Positions 43,524 through 52,293 of a stretch of 64,000 bases of DNA are shown piece after piece. The position numbers were made by a program, and so were the translations under genes. The DNA is from Sulfitobacter sp. SK011 (GTDB lineage Bacteria; Pseudomonadota; Alphaproteobacteria; Rhodobacterales; Rhodobacteraceae), in NCBI RefSeq assembly GCF_003352065.1, contig NZ_CP025803.1:3774001-3838000 (forward strand), given 5' to 3'. The notes beneath the pieces were generated by a model, which had not been told where the DNA came from, searched no databases, and was given only the letters and a program-made list of their open reading frames with translations. Within the stretch, counting starts at the first letter, position 1; each line of letters starts with the position of its first letter.

Positions 43524-44693
43524 TTAATACGTTTCCACATGATACCGGCCCTCTTCGCGCATCGTGTCGCGCAGGGCGGTCCACTGAATGCCCATGCTTT
43601 GCGCGATTGAGGTCATGGCACGTTCCACCCCGTCTTCCATCCCGCGCAGGCCGCAGATGTAAATATAAGTGCGCGGATCACCTAACAATTCGGCAACAGA
43701 CTCCTGCTCCGTCACGATCCGATCCTGCACATATTCCTTATCCTGATCGGGCAGACGGCTGAACACCAGATGCTGTTTCAGCACACTTTCAGGAACCTTC
43801 TTGAGGGGTCCAAAATAGGGCAGGCTTTTGGGCGTGCGGGCACCAAAGAACATGGTCATGCCACCCGTTGCCCCACTGCGCTGGCGCTGCATGGTAAAGG
43901 CACGCATCGGGGCCGACCCGGTGCCCGTACAGATCAACAGCAGATGCGCATCAGATTGGCTGGGCATCAGAAACGTCGCGCCGAACGGCCCCGTCACATC
44001 CACAGTGGAACCCTGTTCCAGATCACAAAGATAGTTCGACGCCAGCCCTTTGCCCTCACGCTTTACCGTCAGGGAAATATTGTGATAGCCGGGCCGCTCG
44101 CCATCACGCGGGCTGGATACGGAATAAAGCCGCGGCAGATGCGCGTTGCCATCCCCATCAACACCCGGTGGAATGATCCCGACCGACTGGCCCTCAAGCA
44201 CCGGAAACGGCAATCCGCCCGGGTCAAGGATGATATGGCGAACATCATGATCAGGATCATCGGTCAGGGCATAATTGCCCTGAACGGTCATCTTGGCAGG
44301 CCTGCTCAGATTGTACATGTTGACCGTTGGTTTGCCCGCATTTGCAGGAGCGCGCGCCTTGCCACCTGCGCCCTTATGCGCTTCGGCCAAGAGTTCTTCG
44401 ATGGGGTCGGCCGCCTGATCTGTGGTGACCGTTTCAATGTCCTCTTGTTCCGGCAACTCCTCCATCTCGTATTGCTGTTCGAGCGTATAAGGCGTCTCAA
44501 CCACCCGCCATTCGTCGATTGACCCGGTGGGGCATACCGGAATGCAATCCATACAAAAGTTACAGATATCCGCGTTGACCACGACGTTGTTATCGTCATG
44601 CTCAATCGCCTGAATGGGACAGGTGTTCTCGCAGGTGTAGCACCGAATACAGATTTCCGGGTCGATCAGATGTTGTTTGACGGGTTTGTTCAT
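43524..44693 (-). CDS. boxA: Benzoyl-CoA 2,3-epoxidase reductase subunit BoxA
   Basis: A 389-residue iron-sulfur flavoprotein that passes electrons from NADPH to BoxB. Residues 1-60 carry two [4Fe-4S] motifs (CIRCYTCENTCP and CNFCMDCIPVCP); after an acidic linker, residues 120-389 are a ferredoxin-NADP reductase module (GDGNAHLPRLYSVSSPRDGE for FAD, LLLICTGTGSAPMRAF for NADPH, YICGLRGMEDGVE). ATG at 44691 gives the usual start; an extension upstream is not supported. Confidence 0.95.
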   Translation of the reverse strand: MNKPVKQHLIDPEICIRCYTCENTCPIQAIEHDDNNVVVNADICNFCMDCIPVCPTGSIDEWRVVETPYTLEQQYEMEELPEQEDIETVTTDQAADPIEELLAEAHKGAGGKARAPANAGKPTVNMYNLSRPAKMTVQGNYALTDDPDHDVRHIILDPGGLPFPVLEGQSVGIIPPGVDGDGNAHLPRLYSVSSPRDGERPGYHNISLTVKREGKGLASNYLCDLEQGSTVDVTGPFGATFLMPSQSDAHLLLICTGTGSAPMRAFTMQRQRSGATGGMTMFFGARTPKSLPYFGPLKKVPESVLKQHLVFSRLPDQDKEYVQDRIVTEQESVAELLGDPRTYIYICGLRGMEDGVERAMTSIAQSMGIQWTALRDTMREEGRYHVETY

Positions 44694-44713
44694 CACAGGC
44701 CCTTCGTGTGCGC

Positions 44714-44769
44714 AGGTGGGATCAAACCCCACCTTTCAGAATTTCGGTCAGGTGGGGTTTGGCCCCACC
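44714..44769. other. Alternating complementary arms between boxB and boxA
   Basis: Four arms follow one another: AGGTGGG (44714-44720), CCCCACCT (44727-44734), AGGTGGGG (44750-44757) and CCCCACC (44763-44769). Each can pair with its neighbour, and arms 2 and 3 extend to a perfect 12-bp stem (44723-44734/44750-44761). They fill most of the 83-nt intercistronic gap and may be REP-like or a mutually exclusive RNA structure. Confidence 0.65.
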
Positions 44770-44776
44770 GCGCGGT

Positions 44777-46228
44777 TCAAGCCATGTGCAGTTTCACATA
44801 CTCAAAATCGCCGGGTTTGTTATCAATCCCTACCTTGGGTGCCGCAATCCATGACGCGTATTGGCCAGCCTCAAAGCAAGGCACCATCAGCGATTGGATA
44901 AAGTCACCATCGGCCTTGGTTGGCAACCACTCGTTCCGGCGTTTTTGCCAGTCCTCAGCAGAGATCACGTTGCCGTCCGGATCGACAGCCACGGTGCTGA
45001 ACACGCCGATCTGGCGGTGAAACCCTTCGTGGGGCAGTTTCAGTTCATATTCGATACCCGCCTTGGCGATCTGCTTGTTCCAACGCCCCACACCGCCCGC
45101 CGCATCACGCACATAGTCGTCGCGAAGACGCATATTGACCGCAGTAAGCGCTGGGACATCCTCGGTCAAAATTGTCCCGTCGACAATCGAGGTCACCGCG
45201 TACGTGTCATTTTGCAGCTTGTGATCATCGTCAATGCGATGCTCCATATACCGGCCTTTGATGCCAGCATTAAACGCGTTGGCGGCATTGGTGCTGACCT
45301 CTTGGCCAAACAGGTCAAGCGAAAGCGTATAATGCAGGTTCAACTTTTTCTGGATCGTGGGCAGGTCGATCACCCCCAAATCGCGGATTTTGCCAATATC
45401 GTAAGGGTCGGTAATTCCCGCCTTGTTCATCGCTTCAACCGTGGCCTGAATGGTCCGGCCCACACCGGTTTCGCCTACAAACATGTGGTGTGCTTCTTCG
45501 GTCAACATAAAGCGGCAGGTGCGCGACAGCGGGTCAAAGCCGGACTGCGCAAGGCTTTCCAACTGCATCTTGCCATCGCGGTCCGTGAAATAGGTGAACA
45601 TGAAAAAGCTCAACCAATCCGGCGTTTCCTCATTGAAAGCACCCAACATGCGCGGCGCTTCTTCAGAGCCGGACGACCGCACCAACAGATCATTCGCCTC
45701 TTCGCGGCCATCACGGCCAAAGTATTTCTGCAGCAGATAAACCATCGCCCAAAGGTGCCGGCCTTCTTCGACGTTCACCTGAAACAGGTTGCGCAGATCA
45801 TAAAGCGACGGCGCGGTCAGCCCCAGAAAACGCTGCTGCTCAACCGACCCCGGTTCGGTATCCCCTTGAATGACAATCAGACGCTTGAGCATGTTGCGGT
45901 ATTCGCCCGGCACTTCTTGCCAGGCGGTCTCGCCGACATGTTCGCCCATGGGTATCTTGCGGTCCTCCACAGCCGGGGCCAGCAAAACGCCCCAACGGTA
46001 TTCGGGCATCTTGACGTAATCAAACTTGGCCCAGCCTTTTGGGTCCACACTCACAGCGGTGCGCAGATAAACCATGCTTTCCTGAAAGTTCTGCGGGATC
46101 AGATCGTTCCACCAGTTAATGTAACCGGGGTGCCACTTTTCCAGCGCTTTCAGCACTTTCTTGTCTTCACTCAGCCCCACATTGTTCGGGATTTGCGTGT
46201 CGTAGCTTACGTTGATCAGGTCCAGCAT
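44777..46228 (-). CDS. boxB: Benzoyl-CoA 2,3-epoxidase oxygenase subunit BoxB
   Basis: A 483-residue class I diiron oxygenase that epoxidises benzoyl-CoA at C2-C3. Metal motifs: Glu/His in NVEEGRHLWAMVYLLQKYF and EEAHHMFVGETGVGRT. The N-terminus LDLINVSYDTQIPNNVGLSEDK is typical. ATG at 46226-46228 is preceded by AGGAGAG on its strand; the TTG 15 nt upstream is not needed. Lies between boxC and boxA. Confidence 0.96.
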   Translation of the reverse strand: MLDLINVSYDTQIPNNVGLSEDKKVLKALEKWHPGYINWWNDLIPQNFQESMVYLRTAVSVDPKGWAKFDYVKMPEYRWGVLLAPAVEDRKIPMGEHVGETAWQEVPGEYRNMLKRLIVIQGDTEPGSVEQQRFLGLTAPSLYDLRNLFQVNVEEGRHLWAMVYLLQKYFGRDGREEANDLLVRSSGSEEAPRMLGAFNEETPDWLSFFMFTYFTDRDGKMQLESLAQSGFDPLSRTCRFMLTEEAHHMFVGETGVGRTIQATVEAMNKAGITDPYDIGKIRDLGVIDLPTIQKKLNLHYTLSLDLFGQEVSTNAANAFNAGIKGRYMEHRIDDDHKLQNDTYAVTSIVDGTILTEDVPALTAVNMRLRDDYVRDAAGGVGRWNKQIAKAGIEYELKLPHEGFHRQIGVFSTVAVDPDGNVISAEDWQKRRNEWLPTKADGDFIQSLMVPCFEAGQYASWIAAPKVGIDNKPGDFEYVKLHMA

Positions 46229-46247
46229 TTCATCTCTCCTCAAGCAC

Positions 46248-46303
46248 GGGCGGGCAATGCACCCCCCTCACTATTTCCCTCGCAAGGCAGGCGCATCGCC
46301 CCC
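46248..46303. repeat. Two REP-like palindromes between boxC and boxB
   Basis: GGGCGGGCAATGCACCCCCC (46248-46267) and GGCAGGCGCATCGCCCCC (46286-46303), each followed by CTCAC, share the plan of the palindrome at 35215. They sit in the 87-nt boxC-boxB gap and could stabilise or punctuate the mRNA. Confidence 0.45.
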
Positions 46304-46315
46304 TCACCTTTCAAT

Positions 46316-47974
46316 TCACACACGTTCCATGTTGTATTTACCGCGCACACCGGTGCCATAACGCTGCAATGCGCCTTCATCACCAACCGCATTGGGGCGT
46401 TGAAAAATCCAGTTCTGCCACGCGGTCAATCGGCCGAAAATCCGGGTTTCCATCGTTTCTGGCCCGGCAAAGCGCAGGTTCGCTTCCATCCCCGTCATTG
46501 CATCAGGGCTAAAGCTGGCGCGCTCCTCCATAAACAGACGCACCTCATCTTCCCAGTCAATGTCATCGAAGGCATAGGTGACAAGGCCAAGCGCTTCTGC
46601 ATCCTCCGCTTCCAACGCCTCGCCAATACTGCTTTTGAGCTTTTCAACCTGTTCAGGCGTTCCCAAAAAGCGTGTTTCCAACCGGGTCAGATCATTGCCC
46701 ATGGGATAGCTGCCAAAGTTGCCATCGCTCAGCGTTACGGCGGCTAGTGGGCGGTTATCCCCATCAAATTCGTCCAGCATCATATAGCTGCGGTCAGCGG
46801 CCCACAGCAACTCTGCCAAAGGTCCCGCAAAACACGACCCATGCTCCACAATCGCGACAAGGCTGCGCGATGTCATATCGACCCGCTTCATGACCCGCTT
46901 CCAATACTGGACCAACTCATTGGCCAACCAATGATCCGCATTATTCAGCAACAAAGCCTCATGCGCGATCACAAGTTCCGGGTCGCCCTGTGTCTGAAAT
47001 TCGATCAGGCCCAGTTCTTTTTCGTTGTTGCGCAAATGCAGGATCGCATCGTCCAGTTCCCGCGCGGCCCGCAACAGCCACGCGTCGGCACCCTGAGCCA
47101 TGAACATATCCATATCGTCAGGCGCGTCCTCGCCCGGCCCTTTGATCATCACTGTGGCACGCCGGGCATCAGGGTGCAGCGTGACTTCGACAGATGAATA
47201 GATCACGCCATCCTTCGTGAAATTCCGCTGAAGCGGGCTCAGTTCTATGCCCGCGCTGACATCCGTCTTGTCCGATGCCGCCGCCATCTCCTTGGCCCGC
47301 GCAACAACCGTTTCGTCAAATTTCGAGTTGGGGATGACCTCATCCACCAGCCGCCAGTCGACCGCACGCTTGCCTTTCACACCTTCTTCGATGGAACAAA
47401 ACACATCCGCCAGATCCCGCCGCACCTTGCGCTTGTCGGTCACGCGGGTCAGCCCACCTGTGCCCGGCAAAACCGCCAGCAAGGGCACTTCAGGCAGGGC
47501 CACGGATGACGTGCTGTCATCTGTCAGCATCAGGTGATTGCACGCCAGCGCCAGTTCATAACCACCGCCCGCGCAGGCCCCTTTGATTGCGCAAATATAA
47601 TTCTGACCGGAATCGGCCAAAGCTGCCTCATAGGTGTTGCGGGTTTCATTGGTAAATTTGCAAAAATTGACCTTATGCGCATGAGCAGCGCCGCCCAGCA
47701 TGCGGATATTGGCCCCCGCGCAAAACACCTTGTCCTTGGCTGATTGCATCACCACCACCTTCACCTCGGGGTGTTCAAACCTCATCCGCTGCACCACATC
47801 GGCCAGTTCGATATCGACGCCAAGGTCATAGCTGTTCAGCTTCAGGTCATAGCCATCAAACAGACCCCCCTTTTCGTCCACATCCATGAAAAGATTGGCA
47901 ACCGGGCCGTCATACGTCACTTTCCAATGCCGATACTTGGATGGGTCGGTCTGAAAGTCGATGATCTTGGTCAT
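46316..47974 (-). CDS. boxC: Benzoyl-CoA-dihydrodiol lyase BoxC
   Basis: A 552-residue crotonase-superfamily lyase that opens the benzoyl-CoA epoxide/dihydrodiol ring with loss of formate. Two crotonase-like halves: VFCAGANIRMLGGAAHAHKVNFCKFTNETRNTYE and GACAGGGYELALACNHL in the first, HGSCFAGPLAELLWAADRSYMM in the second. ATG at 47972-47974 matches the family N-terminus TKIIDFQTDPSKYRHWKV. The product is oxidised by an aldehyde dehydrogenase not found in this window. Confidence 0.95.
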   Translation of the reverse strand: MTKIIDFQTDPSKYRHWKVTYDGPVANLFMDVDEKGGLFDGYDLKLNSYDLGVDIELADVVQRMRFEHPEVKVVVMQSAKDKVFCAGANIRMLGGAAHAHKVNFCKFTNETRNTYEAALADSGQNYICAIKGACAGGGYELALACNHLMLTDDSTSSVALPEVPLLAVLPGTGGLTRVTDKRKVRRDLADVFCSIEEGVKGKRAVDWRLVDEVIPNSKFDETVVARAKEMAAASDKTDVSAGIELSPLQRNFTKDGVIYSSVEVTLHPDARRATVMIKGPGEDAPDDMDMFMAQGADAWLLRAARELDDAILHLRNNEKELGLIEFQTQGDPELVIAHEALLLNNADHWLANELVQYWKRVMKRVDMTSRSLVAIVEHGSCFAGPLAELLWAADRSYMMLDEFDGDNRPLAAVTLSDGNFGSYPMGNDLTRLETRFLGTPEQVEKLKSSIGEALEAEDAEALGLVTYAFDDIDWEDEVRLFMEERASFSPDAMTGMEANLRFAGPETMETRIFGRLTAWQNWIFQRPNAVGDEGALQRYGTGVRGKYNMERV

Positions 47975-48068
47975 GGCACGTCCTTTGGCGGGTGAGGCTG
48001 GGTGTGATGTATTATAATTCATTTAATCCGGGCGAACAGGTGGGCAATCTTAGATATTTCACCCAATA

Positions 48069-48086
48069 TTTGCACTATATCGCAAA
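48069..48086. promoter_or_regulatory. Candidate BoxR operator upstream of boxC
   Basis: TTTGCA-CTATAT-CGCAAA is an inverted repeat about 95 bp before boxC, containing TTGCACTAT shared with the boxR upstream region. It marks a likely BoxR-controlled promoter for boxC-boxB-boxA within the larger cluster. Confidence 0.5.
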
Positions 48087-48088
48087 CT

Positions 48089-48544
48089 TTACCGCTCAAT
48101 GCGAATTTCAGTCTCTCTGACCCATGCCTGCGCGTCCCCCACAGTCAGCCCCAGAATCGCACGGTCATTCGGGCAGCGGGCCAGATGCGCCTGCACCATA
48201 TTGCACAAACGCCATGCTGCTTGTGGGCGGTCCATCCGCAGCTTTAGCCGCGCATTCGCCAGTTGAATCAATGCCTGCACCATATCGCGTTCCGCCGTGC
48301 CGTCTTGCGTCTGCATCCAAACGGCCTCAAGCACCTCATGGCATTCCCAGAAATATCCGGCGTTCAGATACGCAAGGCCTGTTGTCCAGGCTGTCGTATG
48401 GTGCAATTGCGCGGCCGGAATGTTGGGCGTCACAGTCTGTTTGATCTGATCAAACCAATCTTCGGGATGGCGCGCATTCACGCCGGGGACATAGGCGTGC
48501 GTTGGCACGGCGATCCCATGCGGCAGATCAGCCAACGCGCACAT
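48089..48544 (-). CDS. DUF309 protein
   Basis: A 151-residue helical protein of the DUF309 type: YLNAGYFWECHEVLEAVWMQTQDGTAERDMVQALIQLANARLKL carries the HEVLE metal-like motif and the conserved 'GYFWEcHEvLE'. Its function is unknown but it recurs in box clusters. ATG at 48542-48544 lies within the end of the hydrolase gene (17-nt overlap), so it is coupled. Confidence 0.82.
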   Translation of the reverse strand: MCALADLPHGIAVPTHAYVPGVNARHPEDWFDQIKQTVTPNIPAAQLHHTTAWTTGLAYLNAGYFWECHEVLEAVWMQTQDGTAERDMVQALIQLANARLKLRMDRPQAAWRLCNMVQAHLARCPNDRAILGLTVGDAQAWVRETEIRIER

Positions 48545-49352
48545 CTGCCTGCTCAATTCGTCTCAGGCGGGCGCAAAACTCAGCGATCGCAGCGTCTGTT
48601 TCGGCTGGATATTCAAGGTGCGGGGCATGCCCACAGTTGTCCAGAACAAGCGCCTCGAACGGGGAATAGATCCGCGTGTCGATCTCATCAATCTGGGCCA
48701 ATGTGCCATAAGGGTCATCGCGACCCTGAACGGCCAGCACCGGGATGCGCCAATGGTCAATGACATCGGCCACATTCCAGTCGGCAAAGTCCGGGTCGGT
48801 CCACGCATCGTGCCAGCCCCAGAAAGCCACATCAGGGTTCGCGTGATATGGTGCCAATCGCGTCTTGAGGTCCCCGGTCTGATAGGATCTTCCGGCGGCC
48901 GCAATTGTGGCCAATCCGGTCGGTTCGGTAAAGAAATGGGGCGCGATCAGGATCAACCCCCGCACCCGCATGTCCGATACCGACCCCGCATAAATCGCAG
49001 CGATGGTGCCCCCATCGGAATGCCCGATCAGGATCGTCTGCTGCACACCCAGCCCATCCAGAACGTCCCCCAGAACCTCTGTCGCCTCGTGGGTCTGATA
49101 GTCAAGCGGGCGCGGTAAATCGGTAGTCTCAGATGCACCATACCCGCCCCGCGAATACGCCAGAACCCCAAGACCCGTTGCAGCAACCAAACGTTTCGGT
49201 AAGTCGCGCCAAAGGGCCACAGAACCCAATCCCTCGTGCAACAGCACCAGCGTCATCGCTTTGTCAGGTGGCGGCCCCCAGCAGGCATATTCGAGCGTTT
49301 TTCCACCCGCGATAAGCCGTGCGTCCGGCTCATTTGTCCAGGCGGCTGTCAT
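48528..49352 (-). CDS. Alpha/beta hydrolase of the box cluster
   Basis: A 274-residue serine hydrolase. LVLLHEGLGSVALWRDLPKRL (oxyanion loop HEGLG), nucleophile elbow GHSDGG with Ser at about 111, acid Asp in GRDDPYG and His in NCGHAPHLEYP. It could hydrolyse CoA thioesters, lactones or esters of the pathway. The ATG overlaps bclA by 4 nt. Confidence 0.88.
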   Translation of the reverse strand: MTAAWTNEPDARLIAGGKTLEYACWGPPPDKAMTLVLLHEGLGSVALWRDLPKRLVAATGLGVLAYSRGGYGASETTDLPRPLDYQTHEATEVLGDVLDGLGVQQTILIGHSDGGTIAAIYAGSVSDMRVRGLILIAPHFFTEPTGLATIAAAGRSYQTGDLKTRLAPYHANPDVAFWGWHDAWTDPDFADWNVADVIDHWRIPVLAVQGRDDPYGTLAQIDEIDTRIYSPFEALVLDNCGHAPHLEYPAETDAAIAEFCARLRRIEQADVRVG

Positions 49353-50890
49353 GTCCCGTCGCCCCTGAGCTTGAACCGTTGAATTTTACCTGTTGCCGTT
49401 TTGGGCAGGTCTTCGACCACTTCAATCCAGCGGGGATATTTCCATTTGCCGACCTGGGTTTGGACATGGGTCTTCAACTCGGCCAGCAATGCGTCATTTG
49501 CCTCACCCGATTGCAGCACCACAAAAGCTTTGGGTTTGTCCAACCCGTTTTCATCCTGAGCGGCGACAACTGCGGCTTCCAAGACCTGCGGATGGCTGAT
49601 CAACGCACCTTCGACTTCAAAAGGGGACACCCAGATGCCCGAGGCCTTGAACATGTCGTCTGTCCGCCCGCAATAGATATAGCGCCCGTCTGCGCGGCGT
49701 TCGTATTTGTCACCAGTCCGCGTCCAGACGCCCTCAAACGTGCCCCGGCTTTTGTCGCGCTGGTTCCAATAGCCTGTGGCGGCTGAATGGCCGTTGACCA
49801 GCAACTCACCCAATTCACCCACGCTCACCTCTGCGCCTGCCTCATCCACCAGCCGCAACTCATACCCCGGCACCGCAATGCCGGACGTGCCATAAACGAT
49901 GTTCCCCGGCGCGTTGCTTAGGAAAATATGCAGCATCTCAGTTGACCCGACGCCGTCCATGATGCCCACACCCATGTGCGCTTCCCACCGTTTGCCAATG
50001 TCTTCGGGCAAGGCTTCACCTGCGGAAATGCACGTCCGAAGTGGTACATCCGGGGCACCCGTTTTGTCCATCTGTGCCACCATGGCGGCATAAAGCGTCG
50101 GCACGCCGCAAAAGATCGTCGGCTGATGTGCCGTAATCGTATCGATCATGCCCTGCGGCGTCGGTCTGCCTGTGAACAGGACAGAGGTTGCACCGACAGA
50201 CAGGGGGAATGTCATTTCATTGCCCAGACCGTAGGCGAAAAAGAACTTGGCGGCGGACAAGACAAGGTCATCTTCGGCAATCTGCAAGACCTGTGCGCCA
50301 TAGGTATCAGCGGTGGCCCTGAGCGCGGAATGAACATGCGCCACACCTTTTGGTTGCCCGGTTGACCCAGACGAATAGAGCCAGAATGCCACCTCATCCG
50401 CACTGACCGGCAGCGTGGCTTGTGGCGCAGCACCTTTCAGAAAGTCCTCATACTCTGTGCCACCCGGCGCGGCATCGCCAATCACAACGACATGCCGCAG
50501 ATAAGGATTATCTGTCAGAGCGGGTGCAATCACCTCCCAGAGCGGGGCGGAAACAAATAGAATGGCGGCCCGGCAATCGCGGAGGATTACGTCATAAACC
50601 GGTGTGGCCAGCAAAGTGTTTAGCGGCACAGGAACCACCCCGGCCTTTATCGCGCCCCAGAACACCTGCGGAAATTCTATCTGATCAAGCACCAGCATCG
50701 CTGCGCGTTCCTCTGGTCGAATCCCGGCCTGGGTCAATGCGCCTGCAACCTTAGCGGCCCCTTGTGCCATTTCGCCATAGCTCAGCGACCGGCCTGTCTC
50801 AGCCTCCAGATACGCGCTTTTGTCGGCGCGCCCTTCGTCCAGATGACGGTCGACAAAATACGTTACCGCGTTGGCATTGACTGACAGCAT
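49349..50890 (-). CDS. bclA: Benzoate-CoA ligase
   Basis: A 513-residue ANL-family enzyme that activates benzoate to benzoyl-CoA, the entry step of the box route. AMP-binding loop LYSSGSTGQPKGVAHVH, FFAYGLGNEMTFPLSVGAT for the aryl pocket, RTGDKYERRADGRYIYCGRTDDMFKASGIWVSPFEVE hinge and catalytic Lys region LPKTATGKIQRFKLR at the C-terminus. ATG at 50888-50890 follows AAGGGGGA; an upstream open frame runs into foreign RHS DNA. It heads the leftward box operon. Confidence 0.93.
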   Translation of the reverse strand: MLSVNANAVTYFVDRHLDEGRADKSAYLEAETGRSLSYGEMAQGAAKVAGALTQAGIRPEERAAMLVLDQIEFPQVFWGAIKAGVVPVPLNTLLATPVYDVILRDCRAAILFVSAPLWEVIAPALTDNPYLRHVVVIGDAAPGGTEYEDFLKGAAPQATLPVSADEVAFWLYSSGSTGQPKGVAHVHSALRATADTYGAQVLQIAEDDLVLSAAKFFFAYGLGNEMTFPLSVGATSVLFTGRPTPQGMIDTITAHQPTIFCGVPTLYAAMVAQMDKTGAPDVPLRTCISAGEALPEDIGKRWEAHMGVGIMDGVGSTEMLHIFLSNAPGNIVYGTSGIAVPGYELRLVDEAGAEVSVGELGELLVNGHSAATGYWNQRDKSRGTFEGVWTRTGDKYERRADGRYIYCGRTDDMFKASGIWVSPFEVEGALISHPQVLEAAVVAAQDENGLDKPKAFVVLQSGEANDALLAELKTHVQTQVGKWKYPRWIEVVEDLPKTATGKIQRFKLRGDGT

Positions 50891-50966
50891 ATGGTCCCCC
50901 TTGAATAGGCATTCTGCATTATGCCGCGCAATTCGCAAATCATCTTTAGAGCGACGGCACTTTAAT

Positions 50967-51604
50967 CCAGAACTGGATGCGCGAGTACGATCCAGCGACC
51001 GGGCGGTATATTCAGGCGGACCCGTTGGGGCTGGTGGATGGGGCGAGTGTGTATGGATATGCAAGGCAGAACCCGGGTGTCTACTCCGACTTTACCGGAC
51101 AATGCCCATACTGCGTTGCTGTGGTCGGAGGGGCAGTGGCTGGTGTTGTTACGGGTTACACTATTGATCAAATTTGGGGCGATGGGTGTTACACTTGGGA
51201 CGAGGCCGCTACCGACGCTCTCCTAGGTGCTGCGTTCGGTAGCGTTGGAAAGGCAATTGGGTCAGTAGTAAAGGGTGGCGCGGGTGCTGTGGCTCCTGTC
51301 GTTTCTCGCGGGCCCGGCACTGCAATCCGCGAGGCCGCAGACGCGGCACGAGCAGCTGGGGCAAATAGCAGGGATGTTGGAAAAGCCGCGCATAACGCGT
51401 TAACAGACTGGATAAGAAAACATAAACTTGGCTGGAGAGCTGATCAGACCGTTCCTGGAAGTGGAAGTAGGGTCCGACCTGACGCAAGGTCTCCCAGAGG
51501 CAACAATATTGATCTTAAACCAAATACGCCGAGCGGCCGGAAGAGCAAAGCAGGAACTATATAAGAAATAGGGTTTAGGTAATACTAGGATAATTTACTA
51601 CTGA
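50967..51604 (+). pseudogene. RHS tip with PD-(D/E)xK-type nuclease toxin, broken
   Basis: Frame from ATG 50977 to TAA 51564. It opens with the end of an RHS core (QNWMREYDPATGRYIQAD, PLGLVDGASVYGYARQNPG), then a Gly/Ala-rich hydrophobic stretch (about 48-105) and a C-terminal region with RPDARSPRGNNIDLKPNTP, a plausible PD-DxK nuclease centre. The frame then diverts to SGRKSKAGTI and stops. One base over, the sequence reads GRAKQELYKK, TAG, GLGNTRIIYY and a TGA that overlaps the immunity ATG. Thus it looks disrupted by a frameshift and a nonsense codon. No start signal precedes it. Confidence 0.75.
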
Positions 51605-52251
51605 TGTCACTGTCTCCGCAAATTAGAAAGCACATATATCCCGTCCTTAAACGTCAGGGCTTTGAGAAGCATGGTGGCTTGTGGTGCCTGGAAAAAGACG
51701 AGGACTGGCTGATTGTCGTTGAAACGAGGTCGAGTAAGTTTGGCGATGAGGGGTTGTACTATTTTGAAGTTGATATTGGTTTCTTCTCTCGCGCAGTCGA
51801 TGATCTGATGGGATGGAGTAGGCAGGCCGGTTTCACTGAGGCCAACCCGATACCTGTGCCGAATGGGATACTTGGAGCTCATTTTGAATCCAGTCTATTT
51901 GATTTTGATGACAATGGCGTCTGGGTCGGTGTGCCTGACAACCTATTCCTACCTAAAGGTGCAGCTAGCGAGGCGGCATTTCTTGAGTTCGCTTTAAAGC
52001 TTGAGCGTGTTATTCCGAAAGCGTTCGAACGTTATGCAAGCTATGAAAGCCTGATTGAGTGTAAACGAAAAAGGATTGGGCGGTCATCCCAATCCAAACA
52101 AGCCAGCATGTATGCTGCAGCCGCCTGCATCAAACTGGAACGCTACGATGAGGCGCGCGAATTCCTCGAAGACGCCGTCCGACCCGGTTCCACACAATTT
52201 ATGAAAGATGTTGGCGCGCGGCTAAACAAGATAATTGACGCAGCCAGTTAG
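51604..52251 (+). CDS. DUF4304-like putative immunity protein
   Basis: A 215-residue cytoplasmic protein: IRKHIYPVLKRQGFEKHGGLWCLEKDEDWLIVVETRSSK follows the DUF4304 pattern, a family repeatedly found beside polymorphic toxins; a helical C-terminus (KQASMYAAAACIKLERYDEAREFLEDA) looks TPR-like. Its ATG overlaps the ancestral toxin stop (TGATG), the expected toxin-immunity coupling. It is intact although the toxin is broken. Composition is more AT-rich than the host genes. Confidence 0.72.
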   Translation: MSLSPQIRKHIYPVLKRQGFEKHGGLWCLEKDEDWLIVVETRSSKFGDEGLYYFEVDIGFFSRAVDDLMGWSRQAGFTEANPIPVPNGILGAHFESSLFDFDDNGVWVGVPDNLFLPKGAASEAAFLEFALKLERVIPKAFERYASYESLIECKRKRIGRSSQSKQASMYAAAACIKLERYDEAREFLEDAVRPGSTQFMKDVGARLNKIIDAAS

Positions 52252-52293
52252 TTGCAACACCACACGTTTTAGATGGTGATCCTCTCCAAGTAG

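Noticed and set aside
44861-46747. Long forward frame opposite boxB
   Set aside because: Mirror of the boxB/boxC codon pattern in GC-rich DNA; no family features.
51538-51571. Programmed +1 frameshift in the nuclease tip
   Set aside because: A TAG follows in the shifted frame, so a frameshift alone would not give the full domain.
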